64,000 bases of DNA from Isoetes taiwanensis (Eukaryota > Streptophyta > Lycopodiopsida > Isoetales > Isoetaceae). Where the stretch lies: assembly GCA_021234155.1 (NCBI GenBank), contig JAJEKV010000075.1, positions 1,548,001 to 1,612,000 on the forward strand, written 5' to 3'. The notes beneath the pieces were generated by a model. It saw only the letters and a list, made by a program, of their open reading frames with translations, had not been told where the DNA came from and searched no databases. Positions within the stretch are counted from its first letter, which is position 1; every line of letters begins with the position of its first letter. The translations under genes were made by a program, and so were the position numbers. Below, one piece after another: positions 1 through 11,414 of this stretch.

Positions 1-232
1 AGAAGTTAAAAATCAACAGAAACAAAATGGTTTAGAAGCTTACCTGCAACTTTGAACACTTGTAATGCACCTCAACAAAACCAAGAAACTGTAACACATG
101 AAGAGTGATGTGATTAACTATGGCACCAAGTTACAAACAACTGAACTTGATAAAGTAAGAGCAAAATGCATTAGAACTTATATTCAAGACAAGAGATTAC
201 ATGAAGTTATTGAAATGGAGGTTAATTCTTTT

Positions 233-1326
233 TCACAGGCCAAGCTTCTCCAAATGGTCATGTGCTTCTTTTCTATACAAGTCATCCAATGCTTTTGTTT
301 TTGCAATGTATTTTTCAGATTCATCAAAGCTATCAGTGCATGAAGAAGAGGCTGGTTTTTGTGCAAGTTTGTCTTCTTTATCCCTGCAATGTTGGTCCCA
401 GCTGCAAATGTGTGTCTCCTCCAAACTACAACCTATAAGCTCATCTTCTTCAAGAGGCTGGCTGTCTTGAAACAGTGGCTGCTGCACATCAAGAGGCAAG
501 TCAATAACAAGATCTACAGCTTGTCTTTGCTGGCTATTGGCACCTGCAACACTCATAGAAGGTTTGTTAGTAGGAACAATATTTTCTTGGTCATTCTCCA
601 AAGCATAATTTGCTTCCAAGGCTGCCTCTATCTGTTGCACCTCCTCTTCATCACTTTCCATGTCATAATCTTCATACCTCCTTTGCTTTCTCTTTCTTTG
701 AGGCCTAATTGGCCTCTTTTCTTCAACTGCCTTTCTTTTCTCCTCATACCTCAACCTCTTTGCCTCTTCCCTTCTCTTCCTTTCTTCTTCCTTCGTCTTC
801 TTCTCCCTCTCTTTTGCCTCCCTTTTGCTCTTCTGCACTCTCTTCCTCTCGGCATCTTTCTCTTGTCTTATCCTAGCAGCCTCTTCATGCTTCTTTTGCA
901 ACTCCAGCCTAGCATTAATGACATCTTCTGCTGAAACATACAACCTACCTCTCAAAGACTCTGGAATTCTTGCCCTTCTTGCCTTTTTACCTTGGTTTCA
1001 AGACCTTGGTACTGCTGGTTGGATTTCAGACCTTAGTGCAGGGTCAAGTGGTTGAGCTGCATCATCATTGGGGAGAATAGGCTCATTGCCTACATCAATG
1101 GCTGCAAAGATAGTGGCTTCTTGGACTGTACCTGCAAATGAGAAAGCTTTAGAGGGACGTGAGAAAAATAGACCAGAATTGCAACATATATACCTTCATC
1201 AACTCCTTCAACATCTGCTGCATCAGAATCTGAACATGCTTCAGCACCCTGATCCAAATTTGTTGGCACATCGGCCTGCCTTTCTTCATGCAACCTGTCA
1301 GCTAAAGGATCAGCTTGTACTCTCAA
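233..1326 (-). pseudogene. Pogo-like transposase, charged C-terminal tail
   Basis: Two blocks in different frames follow the DDE core. The downstream one (955-233) is strongly charged, with a long Arg/Lys/Glu coiled-coil-like stretch (roughly residues 10-75), a KRKQRR basic patch and then acidic sequence. Such tails are common after the DDE domain of plant pogo/jerky-like transposases. Position and strand rather than sequence motifs tie it to the transposase. An intron or frame breaks lie between 1326 and 955. Confidence 0.55.
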
Positions 1327-1703
1327 ATCATCAAGAGGCCAGATTCCAGTGCTAGAGAATCCAGCCTTGATGTTGGCCGGAGAACAAGAGAAATCAAAGA
1401 GGCAATGTCTTCTTTTGAAGGCTTCATTCCATAATTGTCATGCATGTACTTTGCCCTTAGCCTTCTAAAATTGGCTTTGAAAGGGGCAAAAATACATGTA
1501 TCTAGTGGCTGCAATCGATGGCTAGTGTGTGCAGGTAGATTAACAATGTGAAGGCCCATCTCCTTTGCTTTGATGATGGTCTCAAGAGTCACGTGACTCC
1601 CATGACCATCACAAATTAGAAGATGAGGCCTATCTTTAGAAACACCTCCTGGAACATGTCTCTTAAAGTTGTCCAGCCAAGACTCAAAAAGCAAGTCAGT
1701 AAT
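1323..1703 (-). pseudogene. Pogo-like transposase, second and third catalytic aspartates
   Basis: HLLICDGHGSHVTLE carries the second catalytic Asp, and LPAHTSHRLQPLDTCIFAPFK carries the third in the typical pogo context (LPxHTSHxLQPLD). This is the most diagnostic part of the element. The block is in the same frame as the preceding one, past its TAG. It ends at a TGA near 1323, after which the C-terminal part continues in other frames (1326-1090 and 955-233). Confidence 0.85.
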
Positions 1704-2074
1704 CTAAGCTTTCTTTTGAAAGCTAAGAATAGCACCTGCCTCACATCCTGCAAGCAAATTCGTGTCCCTAATTTTCTTCCCCTTGAAGACATACAAATTG
1801 GGGATCTTTTGGCCACTTGCATTCACACACGCTAAAACTGTCACCCATTCCCTATTTATAGGGACAGTTTGATTCACTGTCTTCACTTCTTGGCCAGAAC
1901 TCTCATGCCATGTTTGTCACCAGCTTGAACATCTGTTTCATCACAGTTCCATATTCTAAAAGCATCTACATTCAAGTCAGCATAAACCTGCATCAAGGTA
2001 CTATAAAGATTTTGCAAATTATGTGTGGTTATTGCCTTCATTCTGCTGGCCTCCACACATTGTGTTGATCTCAA
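1704..2074 (-). pseudogene. Pogo-like transposase, first DDE aspartate region
   Basis: Two blocks in different frames. The first (2074-1883) holds NCDETDVQ, which matches the first catalytic Asp motif (W/N-x-DE-T) of pogo-type DDE transposases. The second (1886-1704) holds REWVTVLACVNASGQKIPN, the strand that follows it in this family. The frame changes at about 1880, within the AKK/EVKTVNQ junction, which looks like a one-base deletion. The second block ends in a TAG at 1704-1706, with the next block continuing in the same frame, so this is a second nonsense mutation. Confidence 0.75.
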
Positions 2075-2845
2075 GACAAGATCAGGATGTCTCTTCTTAA
2101 ACCCCCTCTACCATTTCTGCCCTGGCAGCCCCTCCTTAAAACATGTTTGCCAATTAATTGTCATCTGCCCAACCCTCTCCCTCATCACATCAAGTGTCAC
2201 TGGCCTCCCTTCATCACATAATTGAAAGGCCCAATTAAGCAGCATCTCCTCCTCTTTCATTGTCAATCCCTTTGGGATTGCACCAAACTTGTTGAGTGAT
2301 AAACCATAAAGATGGTTTCTTAAGGTGGTTTGTGGTATCCCAAAGTGGCTTGCAGCTCCTCTTATGGATAGCAGTCCATCTTCAATTGTATCAATAGCCT
2401 TGTCTAAGTCTTCCTTGGACCAAGCTCCCCTCTTTGCACATCTAACCTTCTTAGGCCCTAAATCCTCATGCAACTCTTGCTGTTCTTGGATAAGTGGTCT
2501 TGAGGACCTCTTCTTCTTGCTGGCAGGGATTAGAATTACATCTTCTTGGCAGGCATGGGCTTCTGTTGGTTCTTGTGGAGGTTCAGCATAAGATCTCTTC
2601 CTCAGGTTCATATTTTCAAAGCTCCCAAAACTGCAAGAATTGACACTGCCACTATCAAATTCAAATGGAGGGACACGTTGCTGAGCCAAGAGGGATGAGC
2701 CATATTTAAAGGGTTGAAGGTGGCTGAAAGAAGGGCAGGGATGAAGGCATGTCGTCAATCCAAGAAGACATGCTATGACAGCCATTAAGGAACAAGAGAG
2801 AGAAGAGTGCACCATTAGAGAGAAGATAAGGGAAAGGAAGGGCAA
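2075..2845 (-). pseudogene. Pogo-like transposase, N-terminal HTH part
   Basis: The block from RGAWSKEDLDKAIDTIEDG through SIRGAASHFGIPQTTLRNHL is a classic Psq-type helix-turn-helix as in CENP-B and pogo transposases, which bind the element ends. It lies about 140-185 residues into the open frame. The first ~60 residues are hydrophobic and unlike a transposase, so the true start is probably an internal Met such as the one near MNLRKRSYAEPP. A second DNA-binding half (KGLTMKEEEMLLNWAFQLCDEG) follows. The frame stops with TAG after LPGQKW at about 2108; the codons beyond it continue in the same frame as the expected RGFKKRHPDL segment, so this is a nonsense mutation rather than the end of the gene. 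Confidence 0.78.
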
Positions 2846-5800
2846 GATGCAACCAGCTCATCAATCCACCAATTTGGAGCATCTCAACCTTTCATTTCAA
2901 TGGAAGATCAACAAGGTGAGCGCCAAGAATGCATGCAGCTGCAACAAAAGGCCCTTTGATCAAAAAAGCAAACAATGGAACTAAAAATTTGCATGCTAAA
3001 TCTGTAAGATACTTATCTTTTTTGACAGCCATGCATGCCTTCCAAAAATATGATGTTAAAATTGTTGAATCAGATTGAATGCCAACTGTTTTTGGCGCCT
3101 CAACAAGGGATGGAGCATCACCACCCGTTGGTGTTTGGAGCGTCATTAAGGGAAGACCACCATCCATTATGAGTGGCTGCTCCATCCATAGCGGGAAGGA
3201 GCTGTGCCATTGCTGCCAGGAACGATGTTCTCCACTGCTTGTCTCCATTAGGGTTTAGGGCAGGGCATACATGGGTACAGGTATATGCAATATCTCAATG
3301 GTTGGGGGGCCATTTTTGGGTGCACCATATGGGGCACCTAACCATTGGTGGGCACCTTCCCTTACGCATTATGGCGATGTTGCATCCTTTAAAGTTAAAT
3401 TGGGGAACATAACTTTCAACAGTATTGATTCAATGCATTATTGCCATAAGGACATCTTTCTAAACAACTCAGTTACTTTAGTACAGAAGATAGATAATAG
3501 TAGAGCCTTCCTTGAGAATATCTTCCTGCAGCTAGGAAGGACTTGCCGATCTTGAAAAGTTATGCAGTAAAGGTCATCTGGAGGAGGCACTAGGTATATA
3601 GATGATTTTAGAAGATCAAGCAGTTAGAACATGGCAGAAACATGCGTCTCCATATGGCACTGTTTGGGCTCAGTTAAAGGAGTGTTAGGTGCATGCTTGT
3701 GCCTTTTTGTGCTTTGATGCCTTTCCTTTTCTAATCGCAAAGCCTTTTTCTTTTTGCTTTTGGCTTCTGTATTCGGGTCCATGTGCGGCTTGTTTCAGGA
3801 GTTCTATCTCCATTGCTTATGTATGTTGCCAATATTCATTTTTCCAGTTTAACACTTCTGAAGTACGCTTTGATCCTCTTGTCGAATCAAATTTTACAAA
3901 AGATATGCCATAACATAGCTATCTATTTGTCATTTTTTGCATTCATAGTACTTAGATCTGAAAATAATAATAAAACATGTGTTCTACCCTTATAGATTTG
4001 TTGTTATCTGTTCCAGCTATGCATGCATTGCCTCATTGCTAAGATCATAGAAAATATGGGCATTGCTTGTTTGCCAAGGGCATACAAATGGAAAATGACT
4101 GCTATAATTGCATTTTGTTCATGGAATCTTTAATTTCAATCCCCAATGCTTCAAAGCAGACTTCGTTTACTAGTGGAATTTCATGGAAAACTAAATTTGT
4201 TTCCAACTCGAATGCATTGAATATATCCTAATCTAAACCATCACTACAAGAACATCAGTGAATCAAAGCAAAATTTAAAAAAAAAATGAAAATTTAAGGC
4301 TCAAAGCTAAATATATCATACATTGTATAACTTAAATCTCTGCTATTTCATAAGGACAAGGCCTTAAATTTCCATAAAACCAAGAATACATAACTAATTT
4401 AACTTTTTAATTTGAAAACTAGAAAATGCTGGTACCTTAAATGCAGGGGCATCATCTAAAGCAGTTAATCTTGCACTATCTTCCTGAATCCCATGCACCA
4501 CTTGTTATCAGCTAACATATGTATTATGCATAAGATGAAAGTTTTGAGTTGCATACAAAAAAATTTGATATCGACCTCTTACAAGAAACCAAATGCAAGA
4601 AAAATGAAAATGAGATCAAAAACATTACATAAACCCTTGCAATACCACCAAAGAGAGCTACAACAACCTCATATCCTACCCCTTTGAAACTCGAAAATAC
4701 TGGTAGTAAATGCAGGGGCATCATCTAAAGTATTCAAATAGCATATGCTTTTTGTACTCTGAAATGGTTCACAATATGGTATCATAGATAATAAAATTAA
4801 TTTCTACTTATATCACGTTGCCCTACTTAGGCTATTACCTTGCTAAAGCCTTTTGGTATGCTTCTTGCTAATTTTTTTTTCCTTAGAACACCTGGGGGGG
4901 GCTTAATACATAGAAATCAATCTAATGTAAATTTTGATACTGCATCATGGTCGTCCCTGGAGATTCAAATGCTATTCTTCAGTTCATGAATCTAGAGAGA
5001 TGTTTGATCAGCTTACCTCAAGTCCTGAAAGCTTGTTGTTTGACCTAATGTAGCAGAGAACAGAAGAAAGAAAGGGAAAAAAAAAAAAAAAGATCTTTTC
5101 TGAACAAAAAAACCAAAGAGATTCCTAATTTTGCAAGAATTCAATTTGCTATTTGTTATTGCTGATATTATTCAATTTGATATTTGATGATTCTATCTTT
5201 TAAATGCTTAGCAGGCTTTCCTATTTCCCTCTACAACAATCCCTGCATTTCTAACCTATCCAAGTGTTACGACACCCCAACTGAAAATTGACATGGATGA
5301 ATTCTAGCTTTTGAGTTCTTTACCTTCCATCAGGCGGCTGCAAAATTTAGAAGTTTCGAACTGCTATTTTGTGTTTTAGTATACCCGATGCAATTTTGAC
5401 CATCGCCTCCAACATAGTTCTTTTCCATGAAGAAAGTACCTTTACAGATCTAGGCTCAGCAGGCTTTTGAAGTCGTGTGAAGGAGCTGAAGCTACTCCAA
5501 AATGATAAAATGATGTAGATTTTGAGCCAAATTACTTGATTCTTATATCTCACAAAGCCATGGCCTATAAAAAGCATGTCTTTTTACTCTAGCTTGTTGA
5601 ATGCTCTCCTGGGATGGAAGAAATTAATGTGTAGTGAAATTTGTATCTCTTGCATGGAAAAACTTGAAATAGAGAGATTATTTGCTTCTGGAAATATTAA
5701 AAGAAAGCCAATTAGTCTGTAGGGTGCTCATGGAACCAGGGTTTGGAGGGGGAAATTGAAAGCTTTATGCATGGCATGGGTATCTGAGTTCTATTCTTTG

Positions 5801-6830
5801 TTTGAGGACTCCATGACAACAGACAGTTTTTGAAAATATCCCTTCTTCTAACAATCCTTGCTCAAGAAGAGCAGGGTCATCCTAGATAGTTAACGATCTG
5901 AAAGGTACTACATTTATCTGCCTATTTTCTTGTAGAAGTCATTATTTGGGACTTTGTATATAACATCTAAGATGTGATTAATTCAAACAAGGGTGTGGTT
6001 AAATTCGACAACTGTTATCATCACAAAGAACTGCATAGTTTGAAGCCCAAAAACCAATTGTTTTTTTTTTTTCATTTTTGATCAATTTAGCTCTGTTTCG
6101 CCTCAAATCTCTTCCTCTCTTTATCTAGCATAAAAGGGCCTTATAAAGTGATTGGCATACTTTTTAAATCATATCTAGCTACTCATGAAGTAGCAAGATC
6201 CATTTGATCATAATTTCTGCCCCGTCACACAATTCTACGCTTCGTTTTTTGTATGGATTAACCAGGTTATATTCAGATTAACCAGCTGGCTGACATCAGA
6301 TGTCTGGATTAACCACCCTGTCTGATATTGGATGTCAGGATTAACCACATGCTTGTGCCTTGATTAATCACATTCCAGATGACATTATTCTACTCTGATG
6401 ATGCAAGTAGTCTTTTTTTTTCAGTTAATTGTTTTTTTTTTTAATTCTCGGCTTTCTGTCCAAGCCAAACTGAAGAAGTCTAAATGAGAACTTCATTGTG
6501 TATTTAGGTATTTTAGTTATCAAATTAGGTACTGCTTTGGAAGCCTGCACAAGAGTTCTATTTTTGCAGATATTTATCTGGAGCTTTGGTGGATCTCTAA
6601 GTATCATATAGAATGCCGCATTAATCCAAAGCATGTATATGCATTTATTATAGGAATTTAACATCAGAATAGCAAAGCTTATCGAGCAGATAACAAACTC
6701 TTTTAAAGATTGATACCTTTATCATCTTATCAAAAGAAGATTTTCCATACACCAGTTCTTTGCATTTTATCGTGATTTTTATTGCAGTATGGAAATGGAT
6801 GTGCATATAGGAGGAAATCATGTAGCTGAA
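2846..6830. other. Non-coding interval, no gene recognised
   Basis: No convincing gene. Short open frames (2892-3248 minus, 3173-3555 plus, 3689-3995 plus) have no recognisable domain. There is a ~50 bp direct repeat at 4416-4462 and 4685-4732 around the string ATGCAGGGGCATCATCTAAA. A set of GGATTAACCA motifs lies at 6256-6370, and homopolymer A/T runs are scattered. Confidence 0.5.
6256..6370. repeat. GGATTAACCA-motif short tandem repeat
   Basis: The string GATTAACCA recurs at roughly 6257, 6278, 6313 and 6350, with a diverged GATTAATCA near 6361, interleaved with two related strings (GACATCAGATGTCTGGATT and TATTGGATGTCAGGATT). It is a short degenerate array with a unit of about 30-45 bp. 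No coding potential is associated. Confidence 0.5.
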
Positions 6831-6837
6831 ATGCAAT

Positions 6838-7035
6838 GTAATGTACGCGCATGCACGCATTTACGAGCATGCATGCATTTACGTACGTTTACGCATTGCA
6901 TTGCATTTACGCACGTATGCATGCATTTACGCATGCATGCATGCATGCATGTACGCACGCACGCATTTACGCATGCATTTACGCGAGCGAGCGAGCGTGC
7001 GTACAAAAATTTACGCATGCGGCGAGCGAGCGTAG
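6838..7035. repeat. Alternating purine-pyrimidine TTTACGCATGCA minisatellite
   Basis: About 200 bp built from variants of ATTTACGCATGCATGC with long uninterrupted alternating purine/pyrimidine stretches (GCATGCATGCATGCATGTACGCACGCACGCA) and GAGCGAGCG inserts. All six frames are open here, which explains several overlapping ORFs on both strands; they are repeat artefacts. Alternating runs of this kind are candidates for cruciform or left-handed DNA. Confidence 0.85.
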
Positions 7036-7543
7036 GCAAGAATGATGGCATTAGATGGGAAACATGGGGCAGTATATGAAAATAATAGTGTAGCATGTGT
7101 TATTTGAGAAAAGATGCAAAATCATGTCATTGGATATACTGTTTTCCTATAGAACTTACCCTCCAGTTGTTTCATACGCCATACGTCCATCGTCATGTCG
7201 TCTGTCTTAGGATAAACCATTTAACTTAACTCACCATGTTACAACCATTAACGCCACAATCATGTTCGACCCAATTTTATATAACAGATATGTTCAGAAT
7301 AGGGCAACTCTTCCTACTTTCATTACTCAAGTATGGGCACTCCATGCATATGTCATTCACATCAAGAATAGTTATTAAGTTTCAAAGATAATCTAATAGC
7401 TTCACTTTAGAACTCCTTTAGAAAGTCGAAGGACTCAAGATATTAATGGCCGTAATCAAAAAAGGATTTTAGGACTATGGTAGGACTTTGGGCAGTGGAA
7501 CAACTTCTTCTATGGTATAAAGTCTTTGGTGAGATTATTTCCA

Positions 7544-7546
<3 letters not shown>

Positions 7547-7576
<30 letters not shown>

Positions 7577-9327
7577 TAGAAATTGCATTAAGTATACTAA
7601 GCTTAGAAGAATGATTGAATAGTTGATATGTTAACAAATTAACATGGAAAGTAGCATAACTTCTATGTTAACAGGAACGAGGCCATTTATGGGAATGGGA
7701 AAGACACCACTCCTTTAAAAATACCAGGTATATACTAGGTAAGGAAAATTTATTCAATAATCTTAGGGTTCCGGATGGACTAGGGATCCGTCCATCCATG
7801 GACGGAAAAGCAAGTGACGGACCCGACCAACAAGGAAAAGAGACCAGGCAGTTATAGATTCCAGCTTGTAGAACTGGAGTGAAAGAAACATGCACAAATT
7901 TGGCCTGACGGTATTAGGGACAGGGACTAACACTTATTTAAAAGCAGACATGAGGATCGGCCTTAGAACAGATCCTTCTTTAGCTTGCCATTCCGGCCCT
8001 GCCACATCTGAGATAGGCCTTTTAGATGCATGGGAAGAAAGAAGGGGGACTTGAATATGGCCACCAGAAGGAGAATCGAAGCTGAGATGAAAGGGGCTGC
8101 TAAGAAGAAGAAAATATTTGATTTCCACAGGGTTGCAAAAACACCTGTGATGGCAGATTGCTCCAATAAAGGAGAAAAAATGGTTGAAGAAGCTAAGGAA
8201 AAAGCTAATGAGGGGCCTGAGCAGGTGAACAAAGGAACTGATAACAATGGGGGCACTGGCTTCAAGTTGATTATGCAGAATGATGCTATGCAGACAAAGG
8301 ACAAAGGAACAGCCATGGAGGAGATCCAACAAGCAAGCTATTCAGCAGATCTACAAGACCCACAGGTTCTTAGATATACTAAGTTTCATTCATTAAATAT
8401 GTGTGGGATTTACTACAAGGTTTCTTGGTAATTTGCATTAGCATAATTTCATAAGTAGCCATAGGCGATAAGGGCTGCTTTTGACCGATAAAATAAGGTA
8501 GAATGATGTTAGATCTTAGAAAAGATTGGAATAACTTCTCGGATGCATATTATGGCATTGAAAACAGGGGAGATCAAGGTTTGACATACCGGGATCTAAA
8601 GACATTATACATTATTTTTGGTTGTGGATCTTTGCTAACAATATTTGGGAGTCTGCTAATGTATTGGGACAGATGTTTGAGGTAGCACTTATATAATTAA
8701 GATCTGGTATCAAAGAAGAATGAGACAAGAGATAATTTAAGGAGACAACTTATGGGCATCTTTCATTGTCATATATGCCATGATTACCACTGAATTTTCT
8801 CACATGGTCGCCATATTATTTTAATTTACATCAGGCAAATGTGAAGGGGATAACCCAAGAAACTTATAGCTTACCTGCTAGTGACTTAGGCTTTTACCCT
8901 TCTTAGGCTAACAGTCCTTTGGTTTCACTGCAGGTAACCGAGTTTCTTGCTCTTTTGCTTTGATGTTCTTGGTCAAGCTACAAGTATTCACGAATTCTAC
9001 AAATTGTTTCTAAATCTTTGAGTAAGATCTTTTCAAATGACTAGCTATTGTGAACTCATATAGATCTGATAAATCAGATCTATTTGATTGGAACATACAG
9101 ATCTTTTACTATTATCAACTCTTATAGATTGTAGATTTCTAAAGATTATGGAATTATTCTATTTGCAAATTGTACTCTAGACTTATAGTTTATTACAATG
9201 AAAAGTAGAGACTAGAAAAACATGACTATGGCCTTGAAGGGAATCACCTGTAACCTGATAGGGCTGCAAGTTGTACTCTGAAGTACTTGATTGTATTAAG
9301 AGTAAAAGGTCTTAGACTTTAAAGGTT
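7547..9327 (+). repeat. PLE left pseudo-LTR
   Basis: Starts with a run of 28-29 T (7546-7574), followed by ATTAGAAATTGCATTAAG, and ends in GACTTTAAAGGTT. It is nearly identical to 19464-21213, except for a cluster of substitutions and indels between about 8485 and 8815. It lacks the TG...CA ends of true LTRs. It contains the putative first exon of the PLE (8030-8366) and, by position, should contain the promoter. Confidence 0.85.
8030..8366 (+). CDS. PLE putative first exon (basic N-terminal peptide), in left pseudo-LTR
   Basis: The frame opens with MGRKKGDLNMATRRRIEAEM and is strongly basic for its first ~40 residues (KGAAKKKKIFDF). It then becomes polar and runs to a stop at 8431. I propose that it splices at CAG|GTTCTT (8366/8367, phase 0) to an acceptor TTATAG at 9422, giving a junction reading ...QDPQ|ENVNRN. 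The identical frame in the right repeat (19919-20320) shows no disabling change, so it is not freely drifting. The basic start could be a nuclear localisation or nucleic-acid-binding segment. The start codon and the splice are inference; an unspliced 133-residue peptide is the alternative. Confidence 0.5.
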
Positions 9328-9422
9328 TTTTTATTTCATACTCAGTTTTCTAGTTTTACTAGAAACCATAGTTCATGTCTTAAATTCTCAGGTGATTTAC
9401 ACTAATTCCATTGCGTGTTATA

Positions 9423-10479
9423 GGAAAATGTTAACAGAAACAAAACTGACCTATCAGAAGAAGAACAGTGGATCAAAGAGCTGGTCCCATTCAAATACAA
9501 AGAGAATGGCATTATGGCCCCTAATATGGCTGTTCAAAATATACTGGGTTGCATCCGGAATTCTGATATACACAGTCTGATCATTTTCAATGAGAAGAAA
9601 CTGAAAGATAGAAGACTTTCTCCTGTCATTTGCCTAGGATTCAGCGGATGGTTTAAACTATTCGGGCAGATTAAAAAGGCCAATTATGAATACAGCAGAT
9701 GTAAGGAAATTATTAATTCCCTTTACAAGGACATTGGCACTATACTTTACAAAAGGACCTGCTTAGAAGATGAGATGGCACGGAAATTTATAATTGGACT
9801 TTCTATTCTTGAAAAGGTCAATGAAATTGACCCACCTACTTTTGATTTGGAAGATAAGAACTGCAAGAGCAGCCCCAAAGTAACCCCTGAAGTCAATGAA
9901 GATTGCCTCTTCTCTGATTTAGACCTTTCTGAATTTGATTTTCAGACTGCAGAAAATGACAGTGGTAAAGCTGAAAAGGTCCGAATTGATGGAGACTCCA
10001 GCACATTTGCAGCATTTGAAGAAATTCCCAACCTCACACTTGGTAACTCATCCTGTTTTCCTATCATCATTGAGCAAATGGTTGAATGTATGGGAGCATC
10101 TTATTCCCATGCTATATGGAGGAGCCAAAACTTTGGTGCACTTGCCCCTATTGACTTAGATACCTGGATAGCATTTGCTGGTATCACTAAGGAAGAGGTC
10201 AATACAGCTAAATTTACGGCTACAAAACTTGAAAAAACTTTCAAGATGACTGAGGTAACAGTACCATTTGATATGGCCACCTTCGATCAGATCTGTATCA
10301 GAAATAAAGGAATACAAATTGGACAAAAAGGACACATGGCTTATCCTAATGAAGATAGGGATGATTTTTATCTGAAAAGAGTATGGCGCACTCACTGCCC
10401 ATACTTTACTTGTCTTTGCCCAAAACACAAGAATTCACCATGTCACTGCGGCATTATTTGGTTTGATCATGCAATATGG
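9423..10479 (+). CDS. PLE N-terminal region with Cys/His cluster
   Basis: An open frame begins right after a TTATAG acceptor with ENVNRNKTDLSEEEQWIKEL and runs about 350 codons. It shows no family domain I can name. Towards its end is a tight Cys/His cluster, THCPYFTCLCPKHKNSPCHC followed by GIIWFDH, which has the look of a zinc-binding module. The frame runs into the poly-T tail of an inserted LINE at 10480, so its natural C-terminus continues on the other side of that insertion (10888 onward). The frames on the two sides are offset by one, so a small indel accompanies the junction or a splice is missed. It may be the N-terminal part of one long polyprotein or a separate ORF1. Confidence 0.55.
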
Positions 10480-10887
10480 TTTTTTTTTTTTTTTTTTTTT
10501 TTTTTGGAGAAAAGGAAGATTTATATTACTCATCAAGTAGTTACATCAGAAGATATGGGAACCATATAGGCTCTCAAAATTGTGCCTTTAGCACGCATAT
10601 GTATAACATCAAAATTGGATCCGAAGCCTTTGTACATAGAGAAACCCAGCTGCAACAGTAATTCGGTCGATTTCAGAGTGGAGGAACTGGAACTATAAAA
10701 TCAAGGTCTGAATCAGTCTCCTCCTCGTCAATGATCACCAAATCCGAAGCCACTGGATCCACCTGCCAACCAATGTCATTCCATTCGGGTGGGAAAGCAA
10801 AAAACCAAAGAGGGGCTGTTTCAGAGAAAAGGATCAAAGCCTCTCCGTGAGCATCTTGCAAGGCCTTATGGTGGTTTGTGCTTAACC
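10480..10887 (-). mobile_element. 5'-truncated LINE insertion in the PLE
   Basis: A run of about 26 T at 10480-10505 is the A-tail of a minus-strand retroelement. ATATGG flanks both sides (10474-10479 and 10888-10893), a short target duplication. Inside, a minus-strand frame (within 10987-10673) ends ...DEEETDSDLDFIVPVPPL with a stop at 10673, followed by a ~165 bp 3' UTR. That is the structure expected for the last coding bases of an L1-type LINE. The C-terminus is not the same as that of the larger LINE at 24.1-30.6 kb, so it is a different family. Confidence 0.7.
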
Positions 10888-11414
10888 ATATGGAAGAACT
10901 GGATCTGGGCACATCCCCCATCATGAGAATGGTTAATTTTACCAAACTTCTCAATAAGACACTGAAACCCGCAGTTATTGCATACATTTCCTACCTGGAA
11001 GTAAGGAAAGTCATGCTCGACATGACAATGGATATGGCACAGAACCCTAATGCAAACCTCAAGAGCAAATATGGTAACAATAGGATGGCAGATATTGTGG
11101 AGAAAAGTGTCAAGCCTATCTCATTTTTGAAAGCTTATGCTGGCAGCAATAACAGAGGTTACTCTAAAAAAACTCTGGCTGGCAAAAACCTGCATCAGCC
11201 TAACACTACTAAGGGCATACCATGGATGCCACCAAGATTGACATATGACCCTGCACTTGCAAGCAGTGTTGAAGCAAAGGGCTCTGGGCTTAACAATGAA
11301 AAGAAAAACAAGGATGCTAAAAATATTGGACAAGAAGTTGAGAATGTTATCCACCTTGATGAAAATACACCTGACAGTTTGGAAATTGTTGAAGATACCC
11401 AAAATGAAAACTAG
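10888..11414 (+). CDS. PLE middle ORF, continuation after the LINE insertion
   Basis: Open frame reading HMEELDLGTSPIMRMVNFTK onward for ~175 codons, hydrophilic and Lys/Asn-rich, ending ...SLEIVEDTQNEN. No domain recognised. It follows the LINE directly and precedes the RT-bearing frame by about 200 bp with stops. Both frames are in the same phase, and a TACATGTAG acceptor lies at 11604-11612, so an intron is possible, though no strong donor is obvious. The region probably links the Cys/His-rich N-terminus to the RT. Confidence 0.5.

Larger units (their letters stand above)
184..2845 (-). mobile_element. Decayed pogo/Tigger-like DNA transposon coding region
   Basis: The minus strand carries consecutive blocks of one transposase of the Tc1/mariner superfamily, pogo/CENP-B-like branch. 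In order they are a helix-turn-helix Psq/CENP-B type DNA-binding domain, a DDE catalytic core and a charged C-terminal tail. The blocks are separated by two in-frame stops, a frameshift and a further frame change, so the copy is inactive. I did not find convincing terminal inverted repeats or a TA target duplication, so the outer limits are those of recognisable coding sequence only. It is the leftmost element and does not share frames with any host gene. Confidence 0.8.

Noticed and set aside
2892-3248. 118-codon minus-strand ORF next to the pogo transposase as a host gene
   Set aside because: No domain, no splice context, and no conserved-looking blocks; it may be flanking or untranslated sequence of the element.
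6789-7096. Overlapping ORFs on both strands (MHAFTSMHAFTYV-type peptides)
   Set aside because: They are translations of the alternating TTTACGCATGCA repeat, which happens to lack stops in all frames.
7934-8332. Minus-strand ORFs of 117 and 132 codons in each PLE repeat
   Set aside because: They are antisense shadows of the basic ORF at 8030; hydrophobic composition, no domain, and duplicated only because the repeat is.
7547-9327. True LTR retrotransposon instead of a PLE
   Set aside because: Repeats lack TG...CA ends, no primer-binding site or polypurine tract adjoins them, and the RT motifs are of Penelope type.
7575-9327. Hammerhead ribozyme in the pseudo-LTR, as in many PLEs
   Set aside because: I looked for the CUGANGA...GAAA core; CTGAGATGAAA at about 8080 is the nearest string but has the wrong spacing and no supporting helices.
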